A stretch of DNA of 64,000 bases from Lewinellaceae bacterium (GCA_016711435.1 JADJSY010000025.1:44518-108517); one strand, 5' to 3'; positions 7,812 through 17,540 are shown, counted from the first letter of the stretch. Notes: generated by a model from the letters alone, not told the origin. A program made the numbers and translations.

Positions 7812-9321
7812 AATACCCCGAATTCTGTTGCATCCTGCCGCTCGTCAGGTCAATTTCGGTCTGCGGCACAGGCAATAACTCGTTTTTCCCCGCCACAAAA
7901 TTGGTTTTTCCAACAGCCTGCATCACCGATGCAGCCCTTCCCCAGCGCAGCAGATCGAACCAGCGGTGTTGTTCCATCGCCAATTCCACCCGGCGTTCGC
8001 GGTAGATGCGTTCGCGGAGCAGCGCCTGATCCGTGATCGTCAGGTTGGGAAGCAACCCCGGTAACGGAACAGGGCTGGAGTCGCGCGCGCGTTTGCGCAC
8101 CTGATTGAGGTAAACAAGCGCTTCCGCCTGTTTATTATTTTCATTCAGTACTTCCGCTGCCAGCAGCAAAATATCGGCGTAACGCAAAATACGGATGTTG
8201 CCCGGACCATTATCCTGCAAACCGGAATGAGAGGGCACCCAGGCTTTTTTGTTGTAACGGGCATAAAGAATACTCGGATTGTCCTGTACCACTGTGCCGT
8301 CGGGCAATTGGTCGCCTTCATTGATGATGGTTGCTTTGCGGCGCGGATCTAGTGTGTTTTCATAGGAGGCCACTAAATTATCGGATGGACGGTTGAAACC
8401 CCAACCCAGGTTGGGAACGCCGCGCACACCCTGTACCATATTATAAGGTGAAGCGCCCGGACCCGCTACTGCTGCCGGATAAGCTGCGGCCTGTATTTCA
8501 AACAACGACTCGGAACCATTTTCAAAAGCCTGCGTAAAAATATCGGCGTACTTCGGAACCAGGCTGTATTGATTGGACTGAATGATTTCCAGGCAATATC
8601 GCTCGGCAGCGGCAAAGTCTTTTTTCAGCATGTACAACTTGACCAGCAAACCTTTCGCGGCGCCTTTGGTGGCACGACCCAGGTCTTTGGCAGCATACTG
8701 GTTTTTCTCCGGCAAGGCTGCAATGGCAGCCTGTAAATCTGCTTCAATCTGCGCATATACCGCTTCTACCGGCTGGCGCTCCTGCGCATAGTATTCGTTT
8801 TCTTCCAGCGGTTCGGTAATCACCGGCAAAGCGCCATACCATTGGGTCAGCAGCAAATAACTGTGTGCGCGCAGGAAGCGGCATTCGCCCACCAGGCGGT
8901 CGCGCAAGGCAGCATCCATGTCGACATTTGGTATGTTCTGAATGGCCAGGTTGGCACGGGCAATAGCGCGGTAATGGCCGCGCCAGTTCGCACTAAAATG
9001 GGCATTTGTCGGTCCCGCCACAAAATCATCGATCTCCTGCAAAGCAGGCTGGTCATTCGGGACAGAACCTTTGTCGGCATCGTCGCTGATAATATCCGTA
9101 GTGCCGATGAGGGCCAGGGCCGCACAATCGAAAGAGCGGTATTGGTTGTAGACCGCATTGGTGGCCTGTACTGCCTGTTCGGCATCCTTAAAAAAAGTGT
9201 CGAACGTGAGCTGACCAAGCGGCTTGCGGTCGAGGAATTCCTTTTGGCAACTATGCGCAAACAAGCCGATGAACAGCACCGGCAGGAATATTTTTTTATG
9301 TATCAAAAAATTCGTTTTCAT
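7810..9321 (-). CDS. SusD/RagB-family glycan-binding outer-membrane lipoprotein
   Basis: 503 residues with a lipoprotein signal (KIFLPVLFIGLFAHSC, lipobox Cys about residue 24) and the typical first mature motif KEFLDRKPLGQLT. SusD TPR-like repeats follow (RFLRAHSYLLLTQWYG, GAAKGLLVKLYMLKKDFAAA), then the C-terminal NILRYADILLLAAEVLNE...ALVYLNQVRKRA and RERRVELAMEQHRWFDLLRWG blocks. SusD proteins cap the SusC channel at the cell surface and capture oligosaccharides. It lies about 185 bases downstream of susC, separated by a hairpin, and no promoter is visible just upstream, so it is probably on the susC transcript. Confidence 0.96.
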   Translation of the reverse strand: MKTNFLIHKKIFLPVLFIGLFAHSCQKEFLDRKPLGQLTFDTFFKDAEQAVQATNAVYNQYRSFDCAALALIGTTDIISDDADKGSVPNDQPALQEIDDFVAGPTNAHFSANWRGHYRAIARANLAIQNIPNVDMDAALRDRLVGECRFLRAHSYLLLTQWYGALPVITEPLEENEYYAQERQPVEAVYAQIEADLQAAIAALPEKNQYAAKDLGRATKGAAKGLLVKLYMLKKDFAAAERYCLEIIQSNQYSLVPKYADIFTQAFENGSESLFEIQAAAYPAAVAGPGASPYNMVQGVRGVPNLGWGFNRPSDNLVASYENTLDPRRKATIINEGDQLPDGTVVQDNPSILYARYNKKAWVPSHSGLQDNGPGNIRILRYADILLLAAEVLNENNKQAEALVYLNQVRKRARDSSPVPLPGLLPNLTITDQALLRERIYRERRVELAMEQHRWFDLLRWGRAASVMQAVGKTNFVAGKNELLPVPQTEIDLTSGRMQQNSGY

Positions 9322-9382
9322 GTGAAAATGAATGTTTTTTAGAATGAATTAATCTTGTTGAAAACCAGTGATGATCTTATAA

Positions 9383-9505
9383 TGTTGATGAGGGTTGATA
9401 AAAAGGTTGATAAATGTTGATAATAGTCACACAAAAGTGCAGAATTTGCTTTTCAGAGCGGCTATTATCAACCCTTATAAACCCTCATAAACCTTCATCA
9501 ACCTT
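9383..9505. repeat. Intergenic inverted repeat, family A, copy 2 (between susC and susD)
   Basis: Arms are GTTGATGAGGGTTGATAAAA phrases on the left and TTATCAACCC/CTCATAAACC on the right. The core, 9420-9466, contains TTTTCAGAGCGGCTATTA, which is the family A core. It starts one base after the susC stop. In this position it could trim or stabilise the susC 3' end and set the SusC:SusD ratio; this is inference. Confidence 0.8.
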
Positions 9506-9506
9506 T

Positions 9507-12500
9507 TCAAAAACTTACGTCCAAACCGAACAAGATGGTTTTTGCAATCGGATACGATCCGTTATCAATACCGACCGTGTAAACATTACCACCGGGAAAC
9601 TCCGGAGAATAACCGCTGTATTTCTGACGCGTCCAGAGGTTGGTGCCGCTCACATAGAAACGGGCGCGGCTTACTCCAATATTGGAAGTCAGATTCGTTG
9701 GCAGGCTGTAACCCAGCACCAGCGTACGCAGGCGCAGGAACGATCCGTCTTTGATCCAGTAATCAGACATCCGGTAGTTGTGTCCACCGTCCGTAATGCG
9801 GGGATTTGTGTTGCTGGTGCCTTCGCCAGTCCAGCGGCCATCAAAAAAGAATTTTTCCCAGTTGTAAGTACCGAAACGGGCCAAAGCCTTGGCATTCAGC
9901 ACTTTATTGCCTTGTACGCCAAAAACGTCGGCAGCAAAATCGAACCCGAAAGCTTCCAGTCCAAGAGACAATCCGTAATTCAGTTTTGGAATAGAACTTC
10001 CCAGGAATGTGCGGTCGTCGGCATTGACCTGGCCGTCGGGCAGGCCCGTCAGATTTCCCGAGGCATCGCGGCCATTGAGGTCGGCATACTGGAAATCGCC
10101 CACTTGTTCGCCGCCCAGTTTGGGCAGGCTCGACAATTCTTCCGCATTCTGAAATACGCCGGCCACCTGGTAACCGTAAAAACTGCCAATTTCCTGTCCG
10201 ACCACCGTACGGGTAGCAAAATCGCCCTGTGCCGTGCCGCCGTCAAATATTTCCTCACGCCCCTGGCTGAGATTTTGTACCCGGTTGGCGACCGTGGAAA
10301 GTATACCGTTCACATTGTACTTGAATTTACCTACCGATTCGCGCCAGCCCAGTGAAAAGTCCCAGCCGCGATTGCGCACTTCGGCGGAGTTGACCACCGG
10401 GTTGCCATCGGAACCGACATAATCAGGAATGGGCAATTCAGCCAGAATATCGGAAGTATTGCGGTTGTACCAGTCAATTTCAGCGGTCAGGCGGCCATTC
10501 AATGCGCCGATTTCTATGCCGACATCTGTTTGACTGGCGCTTTCCCAGCGAACGTTGGGGTTGGACAAACGGATGAGGGTTGCGCCCTGGTTCAGTGCTT
10601 CGTCGGGGCCGAAAATACCGTATAACCCCCCTTGTACAGCGCCCAAAGAGGCGTACAACTGCGTTTTATCATTGCCTACCACACCCCAGGATGCCCGCAG
10701 TTTAAGCCTGTCGAACAATTTCTGGTCGTTCATAAATGGCTCTTGCGCGATGTTCCAGCCCAATGCAAAAGAGGGGAAATAACCCCAGCGGTTTTCAGGT
10801 GAAAAACGGGAAGAGCCGTCCACGCGCAGCGACGCCGTCAGCAGGTAACGGTCGAACAACGTGTAGTTCGTTCGGAAAAGATAACTCACCATCGCCCATT
10901 GGCTGGCGCCGCCGAAGTTCATTTGTGTGGTGTCGTTGCCATAACTCAGGTACAACAATTCGTCCTGACCGGAGCCAAATTCGGCGCGGCTGCCGCCAAA
11001 GGATTCATCGCCAAACTCCTGCGACGTGTAGCCGGCGAGCACATTGACGCGGTGATTGTCCCAGACCTGGTTGTAGGTGAGCGTGTTTTCCCATAGCCAG
11101 GTGCGGCTTTCAAACGAACCGATACTCAGGCGATCATCGGCGTTGCGCTGCGACACCGAGACTTCAAATTCCGGCTCATAGCTTTTATTGCGCACATAAG
11201 CCTGATCGAGACCGAAATTGCTGCGGAAGCTGAAGTGTTTAAATATGGTAAAATCGGCATAAACCGTTCCCACAAGCCTGTTTCCTTTCGTGTAGTTGTT
11301 GCTTTTGTAAAATAAATCAGCCGCCGGATTGCCAATAGCGGTACCAAAAAAAGTCGGGTCGGAAAAATTGCCCAACGAATCGCGTTCTCCAAAGATCGGC
11401 GGCATCCGAAGTGCCGAAGCGATAACGCCGGGCGGATTCTGCGACTTGGTATTGCTAAAAGCCAGGTTATTGCCTAATTTGACATAAGGGTTCAACTGAT
11501 ATTCATTGTTGACGCGCAGGGTGATGCGTTCAAAACGCGACGACTCCAGGATACCGGACTGATCGAAGTAATTGGCAGAGACATTGTACAACATCTTGTC
11601 CGTGCCTCCGCTGGCGCCAATTTGAATATTGGCAATGGGCGCATCGCGGAAAATCACATCCTGCCAGTCAGTGCCCGCGCCCAGACTTGCCGGATTGGCA
11701 AACACGTCGGGCAGCGGCAATTCATTATACAGTTGCGCGTATTTAGCAGCATTGGCCATCGGGATTTTTTTGGTTAATGCCTGTGACCCGTAATAACTGC
11801 TGACCTGGATAACGGCTTTTTCGCCCGCTTTACCGCGCTTGGTGGTAATGATGATGACGCCGTTGGCGCCCCGGTTGCCGTAAATGGCCGTAGCGGAAGC
11901 GTCTTTCAGCACTTCGATGGATTCCACATCCTGCGGGTTGACAAAAGAAGCATCGTCGAGCAACATCCCGTCTACGACATACAGCGGGTTGGCATTGTTG
12001 AGCGTACCCGTTCCCCGGATGCGGATGACCGCGCCTGCACCGGGTTGGCCGCTGGCGGGAGTGACATACACACCGGCGATTTTACCCTGCAACGCCTGCT
12101 CGATGGAAGCCGTCGGCACCTTCTCGATTTCTTTGGCTTTGATGGTTCCAACCGATCCGGTCAGATCACTTTTACGCTGGGTGCCGTAGCCGACCACCAC
12201 TACCTGTTCGAGCATGGTAGCATCCTGGCCGAGGGTAACATCTACCTGAGATCGGCCCGTGACGGGGATTTCCACGGTCGTGTAACCGGTGTAAACAAAA
12301 GTCAGCGTGGCCTCCGCAGTGCTGGTCGTGACGACATAGTTTCCGTCATAATCCGTAACAGCACCTGCGGTACCTCCTTTTTCACGTACGGTAACACCAA
12401 TCAGCGGAGAGCCGTCAGTGCTATCTGTCACCCGCCCGGTAATGCGGACTTGTGCGGTGGCCAACTGGGCCAGCAGCAACGCCGGAAAAAGCAGCCATAG

Positions 12501-12527
12501 TCGTTTGTGTAGAAACATTTTTTTCAT
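9507..12527 (-). CDS. SusC/RagA-family TonB-dependent outer-membrane transporter
   Basis: 1006 residues. A signal peptide (LLFPALLLAQLATAQ) leads to a CarboxypepD-like domain (RITGRVTDSTDGSPLIGVTV, GAVTDYDGNYVV). The plug follows, with the SusC signature (VVVVGYGTQRKSDLTGSVG, GKIAGVYV, RIRGTGTLNNANPLYVVDG, SIEVLKDASATAIYGNRGAN). The rest is a beta barrel ending in LFGLDVSF with a terminal aromatic residue. It imports glycan fragments across the outer membrane using TonB energy. A TAATTTTG -7 box lies at 12576-12583, about 50 bases upstream, so susC may have its own promoter. Confidence 0.97.
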   Translation of the reverse strand: MKKMFLHKRLWLLFPALLLAQLATAQVRITGRVTDSTDGSPLIGVTVREKGGTAGAVTDYDGNYVVTTSTAEATLTFVYTGYTTVEIPVTGRSQVDVTLGQDATMLEQVVVVGYGTQRKSDLTGSVGTIKAKEIEKVPTASIEQALQGKIAGVYVTPASGQPGAGAVIRIRGTGTLNNANPLYVVDGMLLDDASFVNPQDVESIEVLKDASATAIYGNRGANGVIIITTKRGKAGEKAVIQVSSYYGSQALTKKIPMANAAKYAQLYNELPLPDVFANPASLGAGTDWQDVIFRDAPIANIQIGASGGTDKMLYNVSANYFDQSGILESSRFERITLRVNNEYQLNPYVKLGNNLAFSNTKSQNPPGVIASALRMPPIFGERDSLGNFSDPTFFGTAIGNPAADLFYKSNNYTKGNRLVGTVYADFTIFKHFSFRSNFGLDQAYVRNKSYEPEFEVSVSQRNADDRLSIGSFESRTWLWENTLTYNQVWDNHRVNVLAGYTSQEFGDESFGGSRAEFGSGQDELLYLSYGNDTTQMNFGGASQWAMVSYLFRTNYTLFDRYLLTASLRVDGSSRFSPENRWGYFPSFALGWNIAQEPFMNDQKLFDRLKLRASWGVVGNDKTQLYASLGAVQGGLYGIFGPDEALNQGATLIRLSNPNVRWESASQTDVGIEIGALNGRLTAEIDWYNRNTSDILAELPIPDYVGSDGNPVVNSAEVRNRGWDFSLGWRESVGKFKYNVNGILSTVANRVQNLSQGREEIFDGGTAQGDFATRTVVGQEIGSFYGYQVAGVFQNAEELSSLPKLGGEQVGDFQYADLNGRDASGNLTGLPDGQVNADDRTFLGSSIPKLNYGLSLGLEAFGFDFAADVFGVQGNKVLNAKALARFGTYNWEKFFFDGRWTGEGTSNTNPRITDGGHNYRMSDYWIKDGSFLRLRTLVLGYSLPTNLTSNIGVSRARFYVSGTNLWTRQKYSGYSPEFPGGNVYTVGIDNGSYPIAKTILFGLDVSF

Positions 12528-12575
12528 AATACCTTGATTTTGAATGGTTTTGTATTGTCAGGATTAGTTTATCGC

Positions 12576-12583
12576 CAAAATTA
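12576..12583 (-). promoter_or_regulatory. Candidate -7 box upstream of susC
   Basis: On the minus strand this reads TAATTTTG, fitting TAnnTTTG, about 50 bases before the susC start. No good TTG is found at the -33 position, which instead falls in the hairpin at 12596-12650. Confidence 0.4.
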
Positions 12584-12595
12584 TTGAGATATTAA

Positions 12596-12650
12596 GATAT
12601 TGGGATATTTCATTGACAGTCAATAAATTGAGTGATAATATCCCAATATC
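12596..12650. repeat. Hairpin between GH3 and susC, ATATTGGG phrases
   Basis: GATATTGGGATATT (12596-12609) pairs perfectly with AATATCCCAATATC (12637-12650), with further ATATT-rich sequence outside. It lies just after the GH3 stop, like the other gene-end hairpins, but is AT-rich. Confidence 0.75.
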
Positions 12651-12670
12651 AATTAATAGCGTACTTAACC

Positions 12671-14911
12671 TTATTTTTCCAAACGCACCCGCACCGTTTT
12701 CACGTCCTGCGAATTCCCGCCGATCATAATATCGTACTCGCCCGGCTCCGTACCAAACGTCATATTGCGGCGATAAAAACGAAAGGCCTCTTCATTCAGG
12801 GTAAAAGTGAGGTTTTTTGTTTCCCCCGGCTGGAGCATCACTTTCTGAAAACCTTTCAATTCTTTCACAGGGCGCGTAACGGAACCTACGAGGTCGCGGA
12901 CATATAGTTGCACCACTTCTTCTCCGGCAACTTTACCGGTGTTCGTCACGTCTACGCTCACTTTTACAGGATATTTGGGATTCGCAAGTGTGCCCGATTT
13001 TTCATCTCCAGGCAAATAGGATGGCTTCGCAACAGGCGTGCCGTACGAAAACGTGGTGTAACTCAGTCCGAAACCGAAGGGATACAGCGGCGCATTCGCT
13101 TCGTCGATGTACTTGCTCGTCCATTTGGAATTTGGATCAAATGGACGGCCCGTACTTTTTTCATTGTAATAAATGGGCACCTGGCCGACACTGCGCGGGA
13201 ATGTCATGGGCAATTTGCCTGCCGGGTTGTAATCGCCCAGCAATACATCGGCAATAGCGTTGCCCGCTTCGGTGCCGAGCCACCAGGTTTCGAGTATCGC
13301 GGTGGCATTGGCTGCAATATTCGGAATAGCCAGCGGGCGGCCGTTCATCAGCACGACTACAACTGGTTTGCCGGTTTTGCAGAGTTCGAGTATCAGTTCT
13401 TCCTGAACGCCGGGTAATGTGATGTCGGTGCGGGAGGCCGCTTCCCCACTCATCATGGCCTTTTCGCCTACGGCAACGACGACGACATCGGCGCTGCGGG
13501 CAGCCGCAATGGCCGCTTCGAAGCCGGATTTATCGGAACCTTCAAACTCACAACCTTTTGCCTGAATGATGTTTAATCCTTTCAGACCTGCTGCAAGACT
13601 CACACAGTCATTGGCGTTGCCGGCGCCGTTCCAGTTGCCGATCAGTTCGCTCTGATTGTCAACCAAAGGGCCGATGAGCGCAATGCGCTGGTTGCGTTGC
13701 AGCGGCAAAACGTTTTTGTCATTTTTTAATAAAACGATCGACTTGCGGGATACTTCGCGGGCGGCCTGGCGGTTGGCAGGACTGAGGAGCGTGGCTTTTT
13801 CGCGGTTTTCATCACAGAATTTATACGGATCGTCAAAAAGCCCCAGTTCAAATTTCAGGCGCAGGATGCGGCGCACCGCTTCGTCGATTTGTTGCCGCAT
13901 TACCTTTCCTTCTTTGACTGATTGTTTCGTAAAACGCTGAAAAACAGCGCCTTGCATATCCATGTCCACGCCGGCATTCAAAGCCAGTTCGCCTGCTTCT
14001 TTTTCGTTGGCGACTACGCCGTGCAGCACCATTTCATTGATGGTGGTGTAATCGGTCACAACAAAACCTTTAAAACCCCATTCGTTGCGGAGAATATTGG
14101 TGAGCAGGTATTTATTGCCAGAGACTGGTACGCCGTCATAATCATTGAAGGATGTCATCACGGTGGCCGCTCCCGCCTCAATGGCTGCTTTGTAGGGAGG
14201 CAGGTAGTATTCGCGGAAAAAGCGTTCGCTCATATCCACGGTGTTGTAGTCACGGCCGGCAGTAGCGGCGCCATAAGCGGCGTAGTGTTTCACGCAGGCC
14301 AGCATGGCATCGGTACTGCCGATTTTTTTGCCCTGAATACCGCGCACCCGCGCTTCGGCAATGCGGCATCCGAGCCAGGTATCTTCCCCGGCGCCTTCCA
14401 TCACGCGGCCCCAGCGCGGGTCGCGGCCGATGTCTACCATGGGTGCAAAAGTCCAATTCAGGCCGGCAGCAGAAGCTTCCAAAGCGGCGACGCGCGCTGA
14501 CAATTCGATGGCTTCGAGGTCCCAACTGGCGGCTTCGCCCAGCGGAATCGGGAAAATGGTTTTGTACCCGTGGATCACGTCGTAACCGAACAGCAGCGGG
14601 ATTTTTAGCCGTGTCTCCTCTACTGCGACTTTTTGTAGATCGCGCACAAATCCGACGGTGTGGCTGTTGAACAGGTTGCCGCAGGCGCCGCTGCGAATGT
14701 CGTTTTTGTAACCCTCCCGGATGGTCGGTCCCGTACTGCCCCAATCGGTGGTGTAGAGCGTCAACTGCCCGATTTTCTCGTCAAGGGTCATTTTGGCCAG
14801 CAGGGCATTTACTTTGGTTTCTATACCGGGCGACGGCTTGTACAATTGTGCGCTCACCGTTCCGGCAAAAATCGCCTGGGCAATCAAGAATAGGTATTTT
14901 AATTTTTTCAT
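12671..14911 (-). CDS. GH3 beta-glucosidase (BglX-like)
   Basis: 746 residues with signal peptide (YLFLIAQAIFAGTVSAQ). The N-terminal GH3 barrel carries GAGEDTWLGCRIAEARVRGIQG, the KHYAAYGAATAGRDYNTVDMSE block and the nucleophile Asp in GFVVTDYTT (about residue 285). The second domain follows (SIVLLKNDKNVLPL, AIAAARSADVVVVAVGE, ILETWWLGTEAGNAIADVLL), then a C-terminal FnIII-like domain (VSVDVTNTGKVAGEEVVQLY). It should release glucose from beta-glucooligosaccharides in the periplasm. Next to GH144 genes, the likely substrate is sophorose-type beta-1,2-oligosaccharides. It is downstream of the GH144-esterase gene across hairpin copy A3. Confidence 0.96.
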   Translation of the reverse strand: MKKLKYLFLIAQAIFAGTVSAQLYKPSPGIETKVNALLAKMTLDEKIGQLTLYTTDWGSTGPTIREGYKNDIRSGACGNLFNSHTVGFVRDLQKVAVEETRLKIPLLFGYDVIHGYKTIFPIPLGEAASWDLEAIELSARVAALEASAAGLNWTFAPMVDIGRDPRWGRVMEGAGEDTWLGCRIAEARVRGIQGKKIGSTDAMLACVKHYAAYGAATAGRDYNTVDMSERFFREYYLPPYKAAIEAGAATVMTSFNDYDGVPVSGNKYLLTNILRNEWGFKGFVVTDYTTINEMVLHGVVANEKEAGELALNAGVDMDMQGAVFQRFTKQSVKEGKVMRQQIDEAVRRILRLKFELGLFDDPYKFCDENREKATLLSPANRQAAREVSRKSIVLLKNDKNVLPLQRNQRIALIGPLVDNQSELIGNWNGAGNANDCVSLAAGLKGLNIIQAKGCEFEGSDKSGFEAAIAAARSADVVVVAVGEKAMMSGEAASRTDITLPGVQEELILELCKTGKPVVVVLMNGRPLAIPNIAANATAILETWWLGTEAGNAIADVLLGDYNPAGKLPMTFPRSVGQVPIYYNEKSTGRPFDPNSKWTSKYIDEANAPLYPFGFGLSYTTFSYGTPVAKPSYLPGDEKSGTLANPKYPVKVSVDVTNTGKVAGEEVVQLYVRDLVGSVTRPVKELKGFQKVMLQPGETKNLTFTLNEEAFRFYRRNMTFGTEPGEYDIMIGGNSQDVKTVRVRLEK

Positions 14912-14958
14912 GGTCGAAAGATGAGTAGGTGGATTGGTGGTTTTTGGGGGCGGTTGAA

Positions 14959-15079
14959 AGTTTATGGTTTATGAGTTTATGGTTTATGGTTTATGAGTTT
15001 ATAACAGCCACTCTAAAACGGAATGTCTCCTCAATCGAGTCGTTATTATAAACCCATAAACCATAAACCTATCAACCCC
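14959..15079. repeat. Intergenic inverted repeat, family A, copy 3
   Basis: The left arm is made of GTTTATGGTTTATGA phrases; the right arm reads TATAAACCCATAAACC. The core is a diverged form of the family core (ACAGCCACTCTAAAACGGAA ... ATCGAGTCGTTATTATAAAC). It ends three bases from the stop of the GH144-esterase gene. The phrase differs from other A copies while the core is kept, so the arms change faster than the centre. Confidence 0.8.
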
Positions 15080-15081
15080 TC

Positions 15082-17325
15082 TCATTTCCGCTGCGCAAAC
15101 AGCCATTCCAACACAGCCGGGTTGTAATACGTGACGTCCCAAATATTGTGGCTCAGGGTAGAGTATTCGGTGTATTTCACTTCTCCGCCTGCTTTTTGCA
15201 GGGCTTCTACTATTTGCCAGTCATATTTGGGGTAAACCGCTTCATCGAGCCTGCCGTGGAAAGCCCAGATGGGTATATTTTTGATGCGCCCGGCAAAAGC
15301 GGGGTCGGCGCCGCCGCAAATCGGCAGACCTGCGGCGAACAGATCGGGACGGCGCATCATCAGATCAAATGTTCCGAAACCGCCCATACTCAGGCCGGTG
15401 ATGTATATCCGTGTGGGATCGATGTCGGGGTTTTCACGCAGCATTTTTTCGATGAGTTCGATCACTAATTTGCCGGAGCGGCTGTAGGTCGAGTCGTTAA
15501 AAACCACCTGCTGCCAATCGCGGGTCACGCCTCCCCATACTTCGCCGGGCGGGCACTGTGGTACCAGCAGGTAGCAGGGATGTTTGGCGCGCATGTCTTT
15601 TTCACAAAAAGCATGGACGCCGTTTTTCATTTGTTCATTGTTGCGGGCGCCGCGCTCACCGGAGCCGTGCAGAAAAATGACCAAGGGATATTTTGCTGTC
15701 TTTGCAGCAGAGGCGGTTGGAACAGGCTCCATCAACTGATAGTGCAATTTTTCACCTTTCGCATCCTGGTAGGTCAGTCTTTTAAAAAAACTGTTGGCGT
15801 CTACGGGCACATCCGGGTTTGCCTTTGCCCGCTCTGCGCTTGCGAATGAGATACCTTTCGTTACGTTTTGCACTGCTGCGTTTGCTAACCAGCCGCCCTC
15901 AAATCCGGCCCGTTTTAAACCCTGCACGATGTAAGGGTTTTTTTTCATCAGATTCCAGAGAAAGCCGGAGCGGTAATTTTCAATCATCAGTACGATCGGC
16001 CCCTGGTCGATGCCGAGGTAGTCGCGATCCACCCAGAACGGATAGGCTTTCTGTGCATTCGGCGAGCGGGCCACATCCGTAAACGTTTCATTGTAGCCAT
16101 CGAAGAACCCATATTTGCCAATCGGCCAGCGGTTCCAAAAAGTTTCCGCCAGCGGCAGCACGTATTCGGGCGCGAAGGGCATGGACGCCAGGGCCGCCGT
16201 CGGGGCGATCGTGCCGTCGTCTTCCAGGTAATCGATGGCAGCGCCGCGTGCGCCGTAACCCGGCGCAAAAATGCGTTTGCCGTTGTGTTCCATTTCGGCA
16301 TCCGGGCCGTCGCCGGCAGTAAGACCCCACACATTTTCACTGTAGCCTTTGAATTTCAAGGGGTTATCAATGCAGTGCTGTCGATTGGCGAGGGTAGCGC
16401 GGCGGCTGTTTTCAAAATAATCGATCCCCATTTTTTTCATGTAAGGATCCTGGATACCTTTAAAATCGATCCAGCAATGGCTGTACTGATGGCCGAACAG
16501 CGGGCCGAAATTGACCATGTCCTGGCCTTTAAATTCAGCGCGGAAATAGGGTTTGCACCAGGCTTCCCAGCTGTCGGCGGGGAGCGGGTGTGTGGGCGAA
16601 CCGAGGCCCATAATCACGAGGATCATGGCCTCGTTGTAGCCGCGCCAGTCGGAAGCCAGAAAACCTTTTTCAGGAAACCAGCCCATGCTCATGCGGTGGT
16701 GTTCGTTGAGGTACCAGTCGAATTCAACGCGGCGGAATAAAAAATCGGCCGTTTCGCGGATGTCTTTTTCGGTAGGGTCGTTGCGGTCGAAATAACTCAT
16801 GCAGGACAAGACGCCGGCCATGAGCAGTCCTGTGTCGATACTCGATAGTTCGACTTGTTTATACCGCAGCGCATTTTGTGTATTCAGGAAATGGTAAAAC
16901 CAGCCGCGGTAACCGGCGGTACCGGCAGGCTCGGGGCCCTGTGGCAGGTTTTTTAAAAAACGGAGGGTTTGAAGCACGCGTTCAGCGGCCTGCAAACGTG
17001 TCACCCAGCCGCGTTCTGCGCCGATTAAATAAGCGGACAAACCGAAACCGGTGGCTGCAATACTCGAAAAATCGTCTTTGGGATAACGGTCAGGTACCTG
17101 GAAAGTGGTTGGGTGCGCCAGTTCCCAGAAAAATAAAAAATTACGGCGTTGCAATTCATCGAGGGAGAAAGGCCCGTGCAACTGGTCATTCGGCAAAATC
17201 GTCGGCGTCTTTTGCTGGGATTGCGCTCCGAAAGAAAGGAGCATTAATAACCATATCAAAGATAGATAGCGCAACATCTGGGAAGGATAAGGGATGATAA
17301 AATCAAGTAAAAGGGCAAAGAGCAA
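15082..17325 (-). CDS. GH144-like glucanase fused to an alpha/beta-hydrolase esterase
   Basis: 747 residues with an N-terminal signal segment. Residues about 50-480 are a GH144/PF10091-type domain (FLFFWELAHPTTFQVPDR, FGLSAYLIGAERGWVTR, FFDGYNETFTD, YLGIDQGPIVLMIENYRSGF). Residues about 520-747 are an alpha/beta hydrolase: oxyanion segment FLHGSGERGARN (about 556), nucleophile elbow GLSMGGFGTFD (Ser about 643), Asp in FHGRLDEAV and His in LSHNIWD. The glucanase half should cut beta-1,2-glucan. The esterase half could remove acyl substituents such as succinyl or acetyl from natural glucans; this is inference. An AAAGGGCAAAGAGC fragment lies just upstream. Confidence 0.9.
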   Translation of the reverse strand: MLFALLLDFIIPYPSQMLRYLSLIWLLMLLSFGAQSQQKTPTILPNDQLHGPFSLDELQRRNFLFFWELAHPTTFQVPDRYPKDDFSSIAATGFGLSAYLIGAERGWVTRLQAAERVLQTLRFLKNLPQGPEPAGTAGYRGWFYHFLNTQNALRYKQVELSSIDTGLLMAGVLSCMSYFDRNDPTEKDIRETADFLFRRVEFDWYLNEHHRMSMGWFPEKGFLASDWRGYNEAMILVIMGLGSPTHPLPADSWEAWCKPYFRAEFKGQDMVNFGPLFGHQYSHCWIDFKGIQDPYMKKMGIDYFENSRRATLANRQHCIDNPLKFKGYSENVWGLTAGDGPDAEMEHNGKRIFAPGYGARGAAIDYLEDDGTIAPTAALASMPFAPEYVLPLAETFWNRWPIGKYGFFDGYNETFTDVARSPNAQKAYPFWVDRDYLGIDQGPIVLMIENYRSGFLWNLMKKNPYIVQGLKRAGFEGGWLANAAVQNVTKGISFASAERAKANPDVPVDANSFFKRLTYQDAKGEKLHYQLMEPVPTASAAKTAKYPLVIFLHGSGERGARNNEQMKNGVHAFCEKDMRAKHPCYLLVPQCPPGEVWGGVTRDWQQVVFNDSTYSRSGKLVIELIEKMLRENPDIDPTRIYITGLSMGGFGTFDLMMRRPDLFAAGLPICGGADPAFAGRIKNIPIWAFHGRLDEAVYPKYDWQIVEALQKAGGEVKYTEYSTLSHNIWDVTYYNPAVLEWLFAQRK

Positions 17326-17456
17326 AAGACAATATGGAATGTCGGCTCATGTTGACCACTTACCTGTTTGTTTTCAGTAGCGCGGCGCGTTTGGAGTAAA
17401 CGGTTGTTGAGGAGTGAAGGATAAGCATTCCATTGAATGCTCAGGCGCCCGATTCA

Positions 17457-17487
17457 GTCAGGCGGTGACTGACAGTCACCGCCTGAC
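17457..17487. repeat. Perfect 15-bp palindrome sharing its centre with the one at 4725
   Basis: GTCAGGCGGTGACTG, one base, then its exact complement. The centre GGTGACTnnnAGTCACC is the same as in the palindrome at 4725-4757, in an otherwise unrelated gap. There is no T run. Confidence 0.85.
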
Positions 17488-17540
17488 TTGAACGAGGCAA
17501 ACTTTGTACTACTAAGTCTTCATCAATATTAGTTTTGATT

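Noticed and set aside
9414..10355. 313-codon open frame on the plus strand
   Set aside because: It begins in the hairpin repeat and then runs antisense to susC; no recognisable motif.
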